Below, one piece after another: positions 12,301-24,200 of a stretch of 64,000 nucleotides of DNA (the first letter of the stretch is position 1; each line of letters starts with the position of its first letter). A program made the position numbers and the translations under genes. This stretch comes from Azolla caroliniana (taxonomy: Eukaryota; Polypodiophyta), in the NCBI GenBank assembly GCA_043228905.1, contig JBHGNT010000004.1, forward strand, positions 25,234,001 to 25,298,000, given 5' to 3'. The notes beneath the pieces are model-generated. The model was not told where the DNA came from, searched no databases, and was given only the letters and a program-made list of their open reading frames with translations.

Positions 12301-14316
12301 CACTATTGGTCCTCGTATTCTATTACCTTGCGTAGCGGGCCAAAGCATTGGTTAAAGAGGCAATGTTATCTACCTCTGATTTCATAAAAGACACTACAGT
12401 GACAAACATAGTGTTCTTCGGATTCCACTCCTTGATGACACAATTGGCAAATTCCTTCTAGAGGTGTTCGTGTATATTTGCCGACATCAATCTATAACTG
12501 ATGTGATCAAGTTTGTAGCTGCCCTATCACACTGCGCAGCGCATATGATAGATGTATGTCCATATAAGGTGGCCTGATGATGAATCCATTCACTGATGTG
12601 TGTAAGAAGTGTGTCTTATAGTGGGCCATCTTCGTACCAAGTGATATTTTGGAGCTGATCCATGTTATCTTGTTTTCCAAGTTAATAATATTAGTTCGAA
12701 TCACTCTATTCTTTTCCACTTTGGTCATATTTAGATGGGTACATTCCAAGCTATATTGGAATGGGGGTAGTGTATCTATACTCATGGCATGTGACTCGAA
12801 CCATTGCTGCATTTCAGCATACCAACAATGAATGTCTCCATTTTCAGCAAATTGTCTTGATGACATAAGTGCCAACGTTGGATAAATGTCACTGATCGGA
12901 ACAATGCCTCGGTGATTATAGGTGCTGCTCCCATCCCTGCCCGGATTATATCGTGGGGCATTGATGCTTTGCTCCTTATCATGCGGGCAATCATTGACAC
13001 TAAAGGTCTCTCTAAATCTTTCCAACTATTTTCCTTGTTAAGATTCAGTCCCCATGTTTCTACTCCATAGAGAAGAATTGGTGTGACAAGTGTATCAAAT
13101 AACCATAGCTTAGTTCGTGGCTCTTGGTACTGCAAATGTGCACATTGTCTCTCAAGAGCACCAAGGGCTGCATATCCATGAGAAAGTCGGGCACAAGTAG
13201 CCTCCCGTAAGGAGAACGTAGGCCCTGTAAATGTTACTCCTAGGTATGTGTAGGAGCGTGTGTATTCCACCTTTCCCTCTCGCAAGAAGAAATCCAGTTC
13301 TGATCTTGTTACCCATGCTTGAGTGGTGTTAAATACCATCACTTTAGTTTTATCCATGTTGATTGACAAACCTTTGTCCGTACAAAATAGTTTTAAGGCA
13401 TTTAGATGTCTTTGTGGTCCCTCCGGAGAGTCAGAAATCAGCACAATATCATCAGCATATAGTAATATTTGTATAGCTATACCGGCTAGGTGTGCTCCTA
13501 AACCCCCGAATCTCTCTATGTAATGTGATACCTCATCTATATAGAGACGGAAAGAGTGGGTGATAGCAGGCATCCTTGCTTCATTCCGATTGTGCTAGCC
13601 ACCGCCTCTAACAAACACTTGGAAGACCGCACTTTTCCTGACACAGATTCATAGAGTGCATAGAGATTCCCCATTGCATATCTGTCGGAACACCAAAGGC
13701 TTCTAGCCGTTGCATAAGCCGAGCACATGGCACAGTGTCAAAGGCTTTTCGGAAATCCACACAGCAGCAATAAATCCTCTTATTTTGGGCTCTGCCCTCC
13801 TCAATAAGGGCCCGGAGGGTCAATATGTGATCTAAAGTTGTGAACCCCTTCTGAAAGCTTGCCTGTCCAACTGAATGGCAGCCATTCCGCTCTGCCCTCC
13901 TCAATAAGGGCCCGGAGGGTCAATATGTGATCCAAAGTTGTGAACCCCTTCCGAAAGCTTGCCTGTCCAACTGAATGGCAGCCATTCCTCTCTGCCCATA
14001 TACTCAATTCTGATTCTACAATCAAGCCATATAGTTTAGCCAAGTAATGGCCAATCATGATTGTCCTATAGTTGCTTGGCCTCATGGGGTCTCCACTCTT
14101 GAGGATTGGCACAATGGTATGCTGAGTCCATCTAGTAGGGAAACCTTCATAGATGGCTCTATTAAAGATGTGTGATAACAATGGGAGCAAGGTGTCAAGG
14201 GCATAGATAAAGTGCTCACCCACCAATCCATCATGATCCTGGGCCTTCCCAAATTGTAGCTGATCAATGGCATTTCTTGCATTTTGTAGAGTAAAAAAGG
14301 TTGATTCATGTGGGCG

Positions 14317-14355
<39 letters not shown>

Positions 14356-17300
14356 ATGTCTTTTAAGAGGCCAAAATGGCCTATAAGACCAAACAAGAGA
14401 TTACATCTTAAGTGTCGTCTCATCTTTGAGAACAACAAATCAAAATAAACTAAATATAAAAGTAAATAAGATAAAAAGAGATGAGGGAATTTGGTTTTCG
14501 ACACATGTGAGATTCTCAAGTTAGATATATTATAACTTTTGCCTTCGAAAGATCTCTAGCATAGGTCAATTCAGAAAGGAGAGGTCTCCAAAGCGAGGGA
14601 AGCACCTGCGATGGCGGGAGATAATGGCCTATATCTGTCGATGAGAAGGGTGCTGAGGTCGTGGTCCATGGCGCCGGGTCCTATGTGCACGACAAATTGC
14701 TATTGCCCGATTTATTGTAACCCCTTGGTTTGTTCTGGTCGGGAGCCCATTTGTGTAGCATTAGTAGGAGTGATGGGGCTAAAGAAAGTTGCGATTGTTC
14801 TTTGTGGATGAGCTTGTGTGGCTGTATTATTTCCCTTCAACAACTTTTCCCTATGTCTCTTGAGTTCTAGCAAGAAACGTCCTAGGCACCGTTGGTCCTC
14901 ATATTCCATTACCTTTGCATAGTGGGCCAAAGCCTTGTTTAAAGAGGCAATGGTATTGCCATCTGATTTCATAAAAGGCACTACAATGACAAACATAGTT
15001 TTCTTCAGATTCCACTCCTTGATGACACAATTGGCAAATTCTTTCTTCTAGAGGTAGTCGTGTATATCTACCTACCTCAATCTCTAATTGATGTGATGAA
15101 GGTTGCAGCTGCCCTATCACACTACGCATCGTATAGGATAGATGTATGTCCATATAAGGTGGCCTGATGATGAATCCATCCACCGATGTGTGTAGAAGTG
15201 TCTTGTACTGGTCCATCTTCGTACCTAGTGATATTTTGGGTCTGATCTATATTATCTTGTTTTCCAAGTTAATAATATTAGTTTGGATCACTCTATCCTT
15301 TTCCACTTTGGTCATATTTAGGTGGGGACAGTCCAAGCTATATTGGAATGGGGTTATTGCATTTATACTTACGACATGTGACTCAAACCATTGTTGCATT
15401 TCAGCATACCAACAATGAATGCCTCCATTTTCAGCCAGTTGTCTTGATGACATAAGTGCCTACCTTGGGTACCTTCGTTTAGGGAGCTCCCAAAGACGTA
15501 TACATGTCACTGATCGGAACAAATGCCTCAGGGATTATAGGTGCTGCTCCCATCCCTGCCCAAATTATATCATGGGGCACTGGTGCTTTGCTCCTTATGA
15601 GTGAGAGCAAAAAAGAAAGAAAGATATATTAACGTCTTTTAAGAGGCCAAAATGGCATATAAGACCAAATAAGAGATTACATCTTGAGTGTTGTCTCGTC
15701 TTTGAGAACAAATCAAAATAAAATAAACATTACACAGTAAATATAAAAGTAAATCAGATGAAAAGAGAAGAAACGAGGGAATCTGGTTTTTGGCACATGT
15801 GAGATTCTCAAGTTAGGTATATTGTAGCTTTTGTCTTTGAAAGATCTTTACCATTGGTCGATCCAGAATAGAAATGTCTCCGAAGCGAGGGAAGCACCTA
15901 CGATGGTGGGAGATAATGGCTTTTATCTGTTGATAACAAGGGTGTCGAGGTCGTGGTCCATGGGGCGGGGGCCTACGTGCACGACAAATTGCTATTGCCC
16001 GATCAATTGTAACCCCTTTGTTATGTCCTGGTCTGGAGCCCATTTGTGTATCCTGTGATGGACTTGTGGAGAGAGAGAGAGTGGGTGACCATACACCATT
16101 GTCACACCCATTGTAAGTAGTGTTTTTCACACATTTATTAATATAATTGTGTTTTCACTGAAAAAAAAAATGAGAGAGGGAAGGCAAGATAACCTCTTAA
16201 ATTTTTTAAAAAGGAAAATCTTTTTGGTTTTTTTATTCTTTTTATTGAAGAACTGCCATGACATCATTCCCGAGGGGCCAAGACAAACTAGAAATTGTGC
16301 ATGAAGAGGCCAGAACCTTCCAGAAAGTCATTTGACAAACTGGGTTTAAACAGGTTTTAGAACCTGGCTATCAGTCATCTTCATTCTTTCTTCTAGGTCA
16401 CAATCCCCTTAATATAACAAAAATCTCAGTCTTTCAACTGTGTTAATTAACTCTAGTGGAGAGGCCCACGAGGATCGAGTGTCTTTTAGACTTAAATTTG
16501 TATGGATGTGCTGTTGACGGGGCTTGGAGTTGTCCATCGATTATAACCATAGCCCATAGACTCCATCATGTAATGGGAGTTTTGAAATCAAATCCTTACA
16601 AGGACCAATGATGTTTGTACATTTCAGCTTTGATGGATGTTATTGATGAAACCCTTAAAACTTCGTATTATATTGATCCTTGTCAATAGTTGGTTTGGAT
16701 GTTGAAAATAGGTCTCCAGATGGCTCTATAACATGTACATGCATCCATCAAATAAATACATTTCAATCCTGGGGAGAATTCTTATCTCATTTGGTTCTGT
16801 TTTAAGAAGGGAGTTTCTGGGTTTGGGTGAACTCTAGAATAATTTAGGATTTATTAACAACTTTGCTTTTTGTCACCTGGAATTTTCCCTATGCTATAAA
16901 TATCCAATTCTCTATTAATAAATTCATAATCCAATTTACCAAATTACCATAACCAAGCTCATCAAAAAAATTCACAAATCTGTGAAAGATCTTTCACGCA
17001 TCTTACTACCTAACTTATTGATCATTGGCAAATATACTCATCAATCTTGTTATACCTCTTTTAGATATAGATTTTCTTTTTTGGTTTATTTTAATGATTT
17101 AGTTTGATTTCGTAACAGGTTAGAGCTGTGGTTGTCGGGTACCCAAATGTGGGGAAATCCTCACTTATCAATCGATTGCTTGGGCGGAAGAAGTGTGATG
17201 CAGCTCCACGGCCAGGAGTAACTCGAGAATTGAAGTACTTCTCTTCAATTAATTGTAATTCATTTGATTCCTTTTAGTGAGTGGAACATAATTTGTGGGA

Positions 17301-18314
17301 AGATGGTACTTTTAAAAGTGCCTTTTAGTGATTAGCACTTGAAGTTTTAAGATACAGACATTAATGCTAAATTTAGCTAACCTCTGTTAAAGCAACTCAA
17401 ATCTTTGCACAGAGTTTCAATATCATTGATAGGTTTTTCAAGGTTTTACAAAAACAAATTTGGTTGATTATTTTTATTTTTGTGGAAGATTTTGTTTTTT
17501 ATGTCTTATAGCTAGATCCTTTTTTTTTCCTTTGGCGTGCAGATGGGCTCGGATAGGGGAAGATTTGGATTTGCTTGATGCTCCTGGAATATTGCCTATG
17601 AGACTCGATGACCAAGTTGCAGCCATACGGCTAGCCATATGCCATGACATTGGAGAATCATCATATGCGGTTGCTGGTGTTGCTGCAGTTTTCGTGGAGA
17701 TGTTAAAGAAGTTGCCAAATGGAGGTTAAGTAGACATTGCTACAATATAGCTAATGTCAAAAACATGACAAGCTTTAAACCAACTGCATAAGAAGTCACA
17801 TTCTGAAATTGTATTGTATATTGTGATTTATCATGTTGTAAAAATTTTGTCTATCACTATGCATATGCATTAATTCATAAGTATTAGTTGTCACATTCTC
17901 AACTGGCAGTTACAAGTGCATGTGAGTTCTCGCATTCACAACTCGGGTAGCTAGAAGTGCATGTGTGTCATCACATTGTAGTGTCAAATTTTGGTGTGAT
18001 TAAAGGAATGTCATCTGGTTGTGATCTTTTTCAGCTGCAAAAGTACTCCTGCAACGTTATAAACTTGATCCCAATGAATTGTCAGGGGAAGAGTGAGTTT
18101 TGTTCCCCAGTTTATTGCCTATTTTTTAAGTAATGCAAAAAAGCTCTTTGATAACTTACATTAAATTTTCTGCTTTTGGATTATTAGGTTTGTGGAAGAG
18201 CTTGCCCAAAGACTATTCAATGGGGATGCAAACCAATCAGCCTCAAGGATTTTACAAGATTATCGAAAAGGTGGACTTGGATGGAGGGCTCTGGAACTTC
18301 CTCCCCATGATTGA
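6335..18314 (+). CDS. DAR GTPase (RbgA/YlqF-type circularly permuted GTPase), probably plastid
   Basis: Nine exons: 6335-6439, 7675-7827, 7910-8026, 11172-11315, 11406-11492, 17119-17234, 17543-17724, 18035-18092 and 18188-18314. They total 1089 nt, or 362 residues, with all phases consistent. The protein closely follows plant DAR GTPase 3. It carries [13 protein letters not shown] (from residue 87), the DAR motif in EVRDARAP, then permuted G motifs: NRVD (G4, 140-143), GYPNVGKSS (G1, 209-217), PGVTR (G2, 234-238) and DAPG (G3, 253-256). Proteins of this family act in late maturation of the large ribosomal subunit. The Ser-containing N-terminal ~65 residues are unrelated to the bacterial core and could be a plastid transit peptide, although they are not strongly typical. 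In-frame ATGs also occur at 6287 and 6341. Exon 2 has a possible alternative acceptor at 7684 that would drop three residues. Introns 3 and 5 are long and repeat-filled, yet the coding parts are undamaged. Confidence 0.93.
6719..7296. repeat. Two imperfect tandem duplications in GTPase intron 1
   Basis: A unit starting CCATCTTTTTGC occurs at 6721 and again at 6815 (period about 94 bp). A second unit starting TGCTTATTTGGGAAGA occurs at 6985 and 7141 (period 156 bp) and shares the ATCATTT, CTTTCAAG- and AAGAAGGGTTGC-type blocks with small changes. Both pairs are diverged by point substitutions, so they are not very recent. Confidence 0.85.
8027..11171 (+). other. GTPase intron 3 (3.1 kb) with three local tandem duplications
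   Basis: The donor is GAG|GTAATG and the acceptor is TTTGTCAG|ATG. Inside are three pairs of imperfect direct repeats: about 8530-8735 with 8742-8948 (period about 216 bp, sharing AACCAACAAGAATGAAAACA); about 9401-9610 with 9639-9860 (period about 240 bp, sharing GTCAAGCTCTATACACCT); and about 10657-10701 with 10702-10747 (period about 46 bp, sharing AGGCTTTTAAGCATT). No transposon protein was recognised. Confidence 0.8.
11714..14318 (-). mobile_element. 5'-truncated LINE copy A (family 1) with broken reverse transcriptase
   Basis: The minus strand carries a reverse transcriptase in pieces. The fingers/palm segment with [18 protein letters not shown] lies at about 14226-13801. The palm with the YADD catalytic box lies in the frame at 13573-12782. 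A C-terminal region extends to about 12500 and a non-coding 3' end reaches the terminus. The 3' terminus reads CTTAAAAGACGTTAATATAT followed by a CTTT-type tail (tail on + strand at about 11714-11738). Endonuclease and 5' parts are absent, so the copy is 5' truncated. Frames are interrupted, one break being a 100-bp tandem duplication. It lies antisense within intron 5 of the GTPase. Clade assignment within non-LTR elements is not certain. Confidence 0.85.
13791..13990. repeat. 100-bp tandem duplication inside LINE copy A
   Basis: The block beginning TCTGCCCTCCTCAATAAGGG is present at 13791 and again at 13891, an offset of exactly 100 bp, with only a few substitutions. Because 100 is not a multiple of three, it shifts the reverse transcriptase frame. 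This explains the two overlapping frames that both encode the [20 protein letters not shown] segment. Confidence 0.9.
14319..15600 (-). mobile_element. LINE copy B (family 1), 3' fragment
   Basis: This is a second copy of the same family in the same orientation. It starts (3' end, low coordinate) with a GA run on the + strand at 14319-14352, then GTCTTTTAAGAGGCCAAAATGG. It ends at about 15600, matching copy A near 12978. It keeps the C-terminal segment [20 protein letters not shown], a CxxC...HxC-like motif that follows the reverse transcriptase in these elements. The reverse transcriptase core is missing, so this is a 5'-truncated insertion. Confidence 0.85.
15608..16057 (-). mobile_element. 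LINE copy C (family 1), short 3' fragment
   Basis: A third head-to-tail 3' end follows. It has an AAAGAAAGAAAG tail at about 15608-15624, then ATATATTAACGTCTTTTAAGAGG and the shared 3' region, stopping near 16057 where the match to copy A (TTGTGTATCCCTTGATTGACTTG) ends. It contains only untranslated 3' sequence. A GA run at 16057-16082 separates it from a family-2 end. Confidence 0.8.
16083..16170 (+). mobile_element. LINE family 2, 3'-terminal fragment
   Basis: The segment ending ATTTATTAATATAATTGTG-TTTTCACTG plus an A run is the reverse complement of the left edge of the element at 61625-61715, including GTGGGTGACCATACACCATTGTCACACCC. It is therefore the extreme 3' end of a second LINE family, inserted in + orientation inside GTPase intron 5 beside the family-1 stack. 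Confidence 0.75.
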
Positions 18315-18559
18315 GTTGACGTTTGTATAGCACCTAGATAGAAGGCACAACTTACAAGTCAAGGAAAATGCTAAGCCATATCGTGTAATATGCTTACTTG
18401 TTCTCTCTTCATGATATCATATGCCATCCTCAATTAACATAAAAATCACAGAATGTTTTGGTTTTAGGCCAAAGATTATTCAATGGGGATGTGGATTGAG
18501 TACCATCATTTTTCAGGCCACATGTCTTGAAGCATGGCTATGTAGTTGCATATTGGTGG

Positions 18560-18600
<41 letters not shown>

Positions 18601-20268
18601 GTTTGCACCATTGTAGAATGCTCGATTTGAAGAATAATGTAATATGGGCACTAGTTCCCCTAAAATTTCTAAGTGTTATAATTTTTTTCTCACTTATCTG
18701 AGGTACGATCACATGAATATATCATTGCCTCATATCAGTAAAGATTCAATGAAATGAAATGAGGTCAATGTCAAAACTCAAACGGTTGGAACAAAGTAAT
18801 CTGAATCTTGAGAGTGGGATGATAATTTTGAAAGATCAGTACGTTCTCGATAGATATGTCAAGGCCTCTCTTTATTTGCTTAGGTTGATTTTGGAGTGTA
18901 TCAACAAAGGCAAGAGGATGTAAATATCAAGGTAAGACAACGAAGCACTTAACAAGGTCTCTCTTGATTAGGAATTTAGGACAATAGAAATATCAAGGTA
19001 AGACAAACACAAAGCAGCACATCACAAATCCACAAAGGCCTCTCTTCGCTCCCTAGCCTTGATGTTTCCTAACCATGGAGACTTTAATAGCAAACTACAC
19101 AGAAAGGATTAACAGAAAATCCTTACTCACCCATTGGGAGTTCAATGATCAAGCATTTAAAATATAGTTCCATTGTGATCAAAATCTTGAAAATCATTGC
19201 ATAGAAGTTTATTAAAATTTCTCTACATCCATAATTGAATATATAGTTCCATTGTGGATCAAAGCTTCTGAACATCTTATCAAACTACCATCTTCATTTC
19301 TACTAAAATTGCTACAGATAGATAGGCATCCCTCATCATTTCTTACTCACCTCATGGCCAAAAACATTTGACCTGATTGATAAACAGAGCAAGTTTAACA
19401 TCCTACTTAAGCTTTTGATGAATGCTTTTATTTACATTTCATTATCGCAGGCACCTATTAGAACTGCCACCAAACTATGCTTTCGTGCCTAATTTAAACA
19501 TGCAAGAAAAGATTGTGCTGCAGTCCTTGGTTGTAGTCCATTTCGATTTGCTTAGCATGTTCTCTCTCTAGTTTAATCCTTTGGTATCTTAGACACTAAT
19601 TAACTGCAACGGTCTCTCATATAGATTGAAAATGCAGCGAACAAGGCATTCATATAGACAAGCTCTATTTCAAAAACTTAGAACTATGATAATTTAGCCA
19701 AGCATTACCCATCAAAAAAGCATGGCTCCTACAAAATCTTTCTGTAACTGGTGTCTGTCATGAAATTGTGGTACGCTATAACATGAAGACAAGTTTAAAC
19801 CATTGAATACTATCCCAACTTTCATTACATTGGATTTGATTATATAATTGTGTCCTTGTGGGCTTTGATTATGTACAGTATAAGAAGCCTTGGGGCGAGA
19901 AGGGAAGAGCATTAGAAATGCTTCGGAAACTCAAGAGAAGCAAACACTTAACGACAAACAACTAGTTCTCCATGAGCAAACAACTTAGGTAAAGTTTCTA
20001 TATGGCCACCACCACTACTACTGATGATCGAAACAGCAGAACCGCAAAATCAAATCTCCATCAAAGTCTGATGCTTCCCAATCATTGGATTCACTCTTGA
20101 ATAACCAGGATTTCATTTTGAATCATGCAGACTTTGAGCGGAGATTAGCCAGTAAGTTCACCTATAGGGTAGAATGATTCGGACTTGGATTCACTTTAGA
20201 TTCCAATGATTGATTATCTGATTCCACTACTCCGATATATATATATATATATATATCGAGTTCGAGTC
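18315..20268. other. Convergent intergenic region between GTPase and J-protein genes
   Basis: No gene was recognised. The GTPase and J-protein genes converge here, so both 3' UTRs lie inside. It contains a diverged partial copy of GTPase exon 9 at 18467-18491, a (TA)n(GA)n compound microsatellite at about 18560-18600, and weak local duplications (AATATCAAGGTAAGACAA near 18926 and 18989; TATAGTTCCATTGTG near 19164 and 19241). An AT run lies at 20235-20258, just past the J-protein stop. Confidence 0.55.
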
Positions 20269-21042
20269 TCAATTTTGAGCACCCCGCCGCCATTCCCGAT
20301 AGAAGGAATTCATGGATGGATAGATGCGACCGGTGGCCAGGTGTGTGTAGGGGCGGGGGGAAGAGGACATGGACATGGCAGATGGGGAGGAGGGGACAGC
20401 ACAGGGGGAGCCCACGGGGGGAGAGAAGAGGTCATGCGCGAGCGAGCGATCATAATCCGCCCGCTTCTGGGGGTCCGAGAGGGTGGAGTAGGCCTCGTTG
20501 ATGTCTGCAAAGAGTTGGGTGGCCATGTCCAGGAGGTGGAGGGGGCTCACATCAGGATGGTAGCGGAGGGCCATCTGACGGTAGGCCGCCCGTATTTCCT
20601 TGGGCGAGGCCAGGGGCGTGACCCCCAGGAGCGCATAGTGCGTCGTCGTCGTCTTCTTCTGTGCTGCCGTATGGTTGTGGCGTAAGTAAGGATCGGAGCC
20701 CGCCATGGATGCGTATGCGCAGGTCTCCATCGGGGTGCTTGGCCGGCGGCATGATGACGGCCTTCGGGTAGGCGACAGGCGCGGCTCGCATGGCCTCCCC
20801 GTGCTCTTCTTCATCATGGACGACGACGATGAAGACCACAGTGGCGATGGAGACGAGGAGGGGCGCTCCAGATCTGTGGGAGAAAGGCGAGGAGAGAAGG
20901 AGGAGGAGATGGAGGAGATGGAGGTGGAGGAGGGAGGAGATGGAGAAGAAGTGGAGGAAGGGGAAGAGATACGGCGGGGTAGGAAGAAGATCGACGGAGG
21001 AAAAGAGATGGAGCGAGAAAGCAGAGAAACAGAACTTTCCAT
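20269..21042 (-). CDS. J-domain (DnaJ/Hsp40) protein, probably plastid-targeted
   Basis: A single-exon frame of 257 residues. The N-terminal ~75 residues are very Ser/Pro-rich with scattered Arg and almost no acidic residues, as in plastid transit peptides. The J domain spans about residues 134-200: HYALLGVTPLASPKEIRAAY, the catalytic HPD at 162-164 in RYHPDVSP, then INEAYSTLSDPQKRADYD. There is no Gly/Phe region, zinc finger or C-terminal substrate domain, so it is a type III J-protein like the small plastid J11/J20 group. Such proteins stimulate the ATPase of stromal Hsp70. The upstream ATG at 21042 is chosen because it supplies the presumed transit peptide. Because the N-terminal coding DNA is a GGA/GAT purine repeat on the + strand, this part of the frame is less secure than the J domain. 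The C-terminus is short and could continue into an unseen exon. Confidence 0.8.
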   Translation of the reverse strand: MESSVSLLSRSISFPPSIFFLPRRISSPSSTSSPSPPSSTSISSISSSFSPRLSPTDLERPSSSPSPLWSSSSSSMMKKSTGRPCEPRLSPTRRPSSCRRPSTPMETCAYASMAGSDPYLRHNHTAAQKKTTTTHYALLGVTPLASPKEIRAAYRQMALRYHPDVSPLHLLDMATQLFADINEAYSTLSDPQKRADYDRSLAHDLFSPPVGSPCAVPSSPSAMSMSSSPRPYTHLATGRIYPSMNSFYREWRRGAQN

Positions 21043-21240
21043 GGAAGGAAGGAAGGAAGGAAGGAAGAAGAGAGACCCAAGAAGAAGAAAGAAGAAGAAG
21101 AAGAAGAAGAAGAAGAAGAGAGCTCAAAAAGGAAACCCTAATTTGGGTTTAAACAGAGAAAAGGAGGGGAAGAAGGTATGTGAGAGAGAGAGAGAGAGAG
21201 AACTGCCCTGGCCCATCATCTCTTGAGTCAGTCAAGTGAT
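21043..21240 (-). promoter_or_regulatory. J-protein 5' region: purine repeats and telo-box
   Basis: Directly upstream of the J-protein ATG are (GGAA)n at about 21044-21066, (GAA)n at about 21086-21118 and (GA)n at about 21183-21201 on the + strand. The leader is therefore CT/CTT-rich in the gene's sense. A perfect AAACCCTAA telo-box lies at 21133-21141. Such boxes are common near transcription starts of plant genes tied to growth and translation. Confidence 0.55.
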
Positions 21241-24200
21241 TCAAGTCAAGCCAAGTCAAGTCCTTAGCATAGGACTTTCTATCGGCACCATCCACGTGCC
21301 AATCAATCGATAAACCGTATCGTGTCCATCGGTTTCCATCCCACTAGTAACGTACGATCGTTATTCGTTTCATGTCGATCCCAGCGATAAACGAACATTG
21401 TTTTCATTGTTCGCATATAATCGATCGATCGGCTCTTGTTTAGGCTGCATATAATCGATCGCTCGCAAATAATCGATTGGCCTTCATGATCGTCAATGCC
21501 CCATTCCACCTTCTGCAGCCCCAATAGACATACGACAGGCATATCCCCACTCTTCCACCCAATTCGATCAAACGCCTCATGACTTGATCTATTACATTCG
21601 GATGAATCGTGAGACCCACGTGGGATTCGTCCCCACATGTTCGAGATGAAGACCTTTGTAGCAAACGATCCCATTGCTTTATAATACTAAAGGTTTTAAG
21701 AATGGGCAATCAAGTGCAAACATCGACGATGTGATTGAGCGGACAATCCTCTTGTGTATTGCCTCCAAAGGCTCCCATTCTTTAAAAACAAATCATGGAA
21801 ATCATGATACCACTATAGCATAAAAGGCAATCCTACATTCCAAAGTGACCTAAATATTCCATTTCGAGATTTTCTTGTTTTAGGTCTCCACTTCATTTTC
21901 ACGAAGATGGTAGGCCCAAGGCCCTTGGGAGAAAAGCTAGAGATGTTTGTTGCCTTATTGCTTTCCATGGATTGGATCGTGGCACGATATCTCTCTTGCG
22001 AATGATGCATGTTATGCCCTTCATACAACCATAAATTTCTACCTAATTACTCGTTTCATGTTTAGTCATCCAATCTCGATGGCCCATTTTTGTTCAAAGA
22101 GAGCCATATACTTTTGCAAGGAGCTCTAATTTGAGCAAGGATTTTGAACTAATGTAGTTCCGCAGACTTGTCAAATTCTTTCAATATCATCAAATTAGCT
22201 GTTGTACTCAGAATTTGTCTTCTAACAATAAATCACCCACTTTTATATAATTACAATGCATGTGTTGTCCATGTGAGTCTTTGGCCTTGCACATGCCAAG
22301 ACTCATTGATCCCAACAACTCACGCAAAATTCGTAATGGACATTGAAATGTCTTGTTTCAATTTTAGGTTGCCCTTGACTTTCTCTACTTGAAAATGATT
22401 AGTTTTGCTATATATCTCAACATAGTGCCATTTTTCAGAAAACTCTGGCTCATTTGGGGAATTGCCCTTAATTCTAAAGGTTTAAAAATGCCTTTTATGC
22501 AAGCGCTTATGTGCATGTACACCATTTTCATTTGCGATTTTTTTGTCTATGTCTATTATATGAATACTTTGGAACAATCTTCATGTCAAGGTTGTCATGT
22601 AAGTGGTTTTGATACTATTATCATTGTTCCAAAAATAGTAGATGTTGACTTCCCAAGGGTCGCTTTTTTGTCAATACATTGTGAGGCGAAATCCCACATA
22701 GATTGATTTTGACATGATCATTATATTTCTAATTTTGTCTTCGAACTAGAAACATTCCTCAATGCCCTCGATGCCTTTTGAGACATAGCAAAAATGTAAC
22801 AATTGCATGAGTGAAAAGCAATTATAGGTTGTCCACAATGCACTTGGTTGAGATATTTCCATGTAGCCTAGATATAACCCAAAATTTACATCAATGCCTA
22901 AAAGATGCACAAATACCTAAACAAATTTGGTCCCTATATCTAGATTTCATGCATGGGCAATGCAACTATACTAATACAAGTAGAAAAAATGATAATACAA
23001 TTATCTCTAACAACTACTACTACACTTCAAAGATTCATCGAAGAATATGTTCAAACAAAATAATTCCATTGATAATAGATGCTCTGCCTTGATAAGAACA
23101 TGCTTTGTTAGTCATTCTTTATATAACACGACATATGACATATTGGTGTTGGTCCTAAATAGGTTGAAGGCATCAAACATATTGTTGCAAAACATATTGT
23201 TCGTTAGCCTATCCCTAGTCCCTTTACTGGCAAAAGAAGAATCAATGAGATATGGTAAAAAGGTGTGAGAGCATCAATCAATAAGTCTTTTATAGTTCGT
23301 TGTATCTTTTAGTATATTTTGGAGCATTGTAGTTGATAAATATTCAATGAATGTTTCGCATACATTTTCTAGTCCTAATACATGTAACACTATCCTTACA
23401 AGAAAATATGTGGCGATGTAGCACATCAAGGTTTCTACGTGTTCCTTGCTTGTGCAAACTACACACCAAGCAAGTTTTATACAAATTTTTCGAAAAAACT
23501 AATATCTGAAACTAAATTAGTCAAAGTTTTCCTTAACTAGTTGTTTGAATAGTTACCTTTGTAGAGTGGATATTGACAAGGGGGTTGAAATTGTTGGCAA
23601 GATTGTTGATTTGAACCCTCCTCAAAAAATGACAAGTACTATGAAATGGCATCCTAGGTGGTGGAATCTATTCATGATGAAGTCCATGCTTTAATTTCAA
23701 CCCTAAATCAGCTTTGCTCAAATCGATACGTGAGAAATATGAAACCTTTTCTTTATGTCAGTGTCTTATTTCTCTTTCACTCGCAACAATTGCAGTATGG
23801 GGAGGAAAGACGTGACCCAAAACATTGATCACAAATATATCATTCTACACACAAATTTAATATATTGTTATAATATAAAGTGGGTCATACTAAGCCTACA
23901 TTTAGCAATGAAAGATAGTCAAGGTTAACACGTTGTCATTTGATAAATATCCAAACAACATGAATTCAAACCCTAGGTGGATAGCGAAGCACTTCAATTA
24001 AATACATTCTCTTTATATAGATATGGTGGATAATGACATCTAGAGTTATAGCGACCGTAGGTTTAATATGATATTTTGGTTAGCATTTAAAACTCTGATA
24101 ATAAAATTCAAATACTTGTCGAATTATGCTAGTGATATGTGTGGAGAGAGATCCTCGTATGATCAATTCAATATGTATCTCAAGAGAGGGTTGAGATATC

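Noticed and set aside
20552-21226. Long alternative frames on both strands over the J-protein gene
   Set aside because: They are shadows of the J-protein frame across GGA/GAA repeats. Only the annotated frame contains a J domain with HPD.
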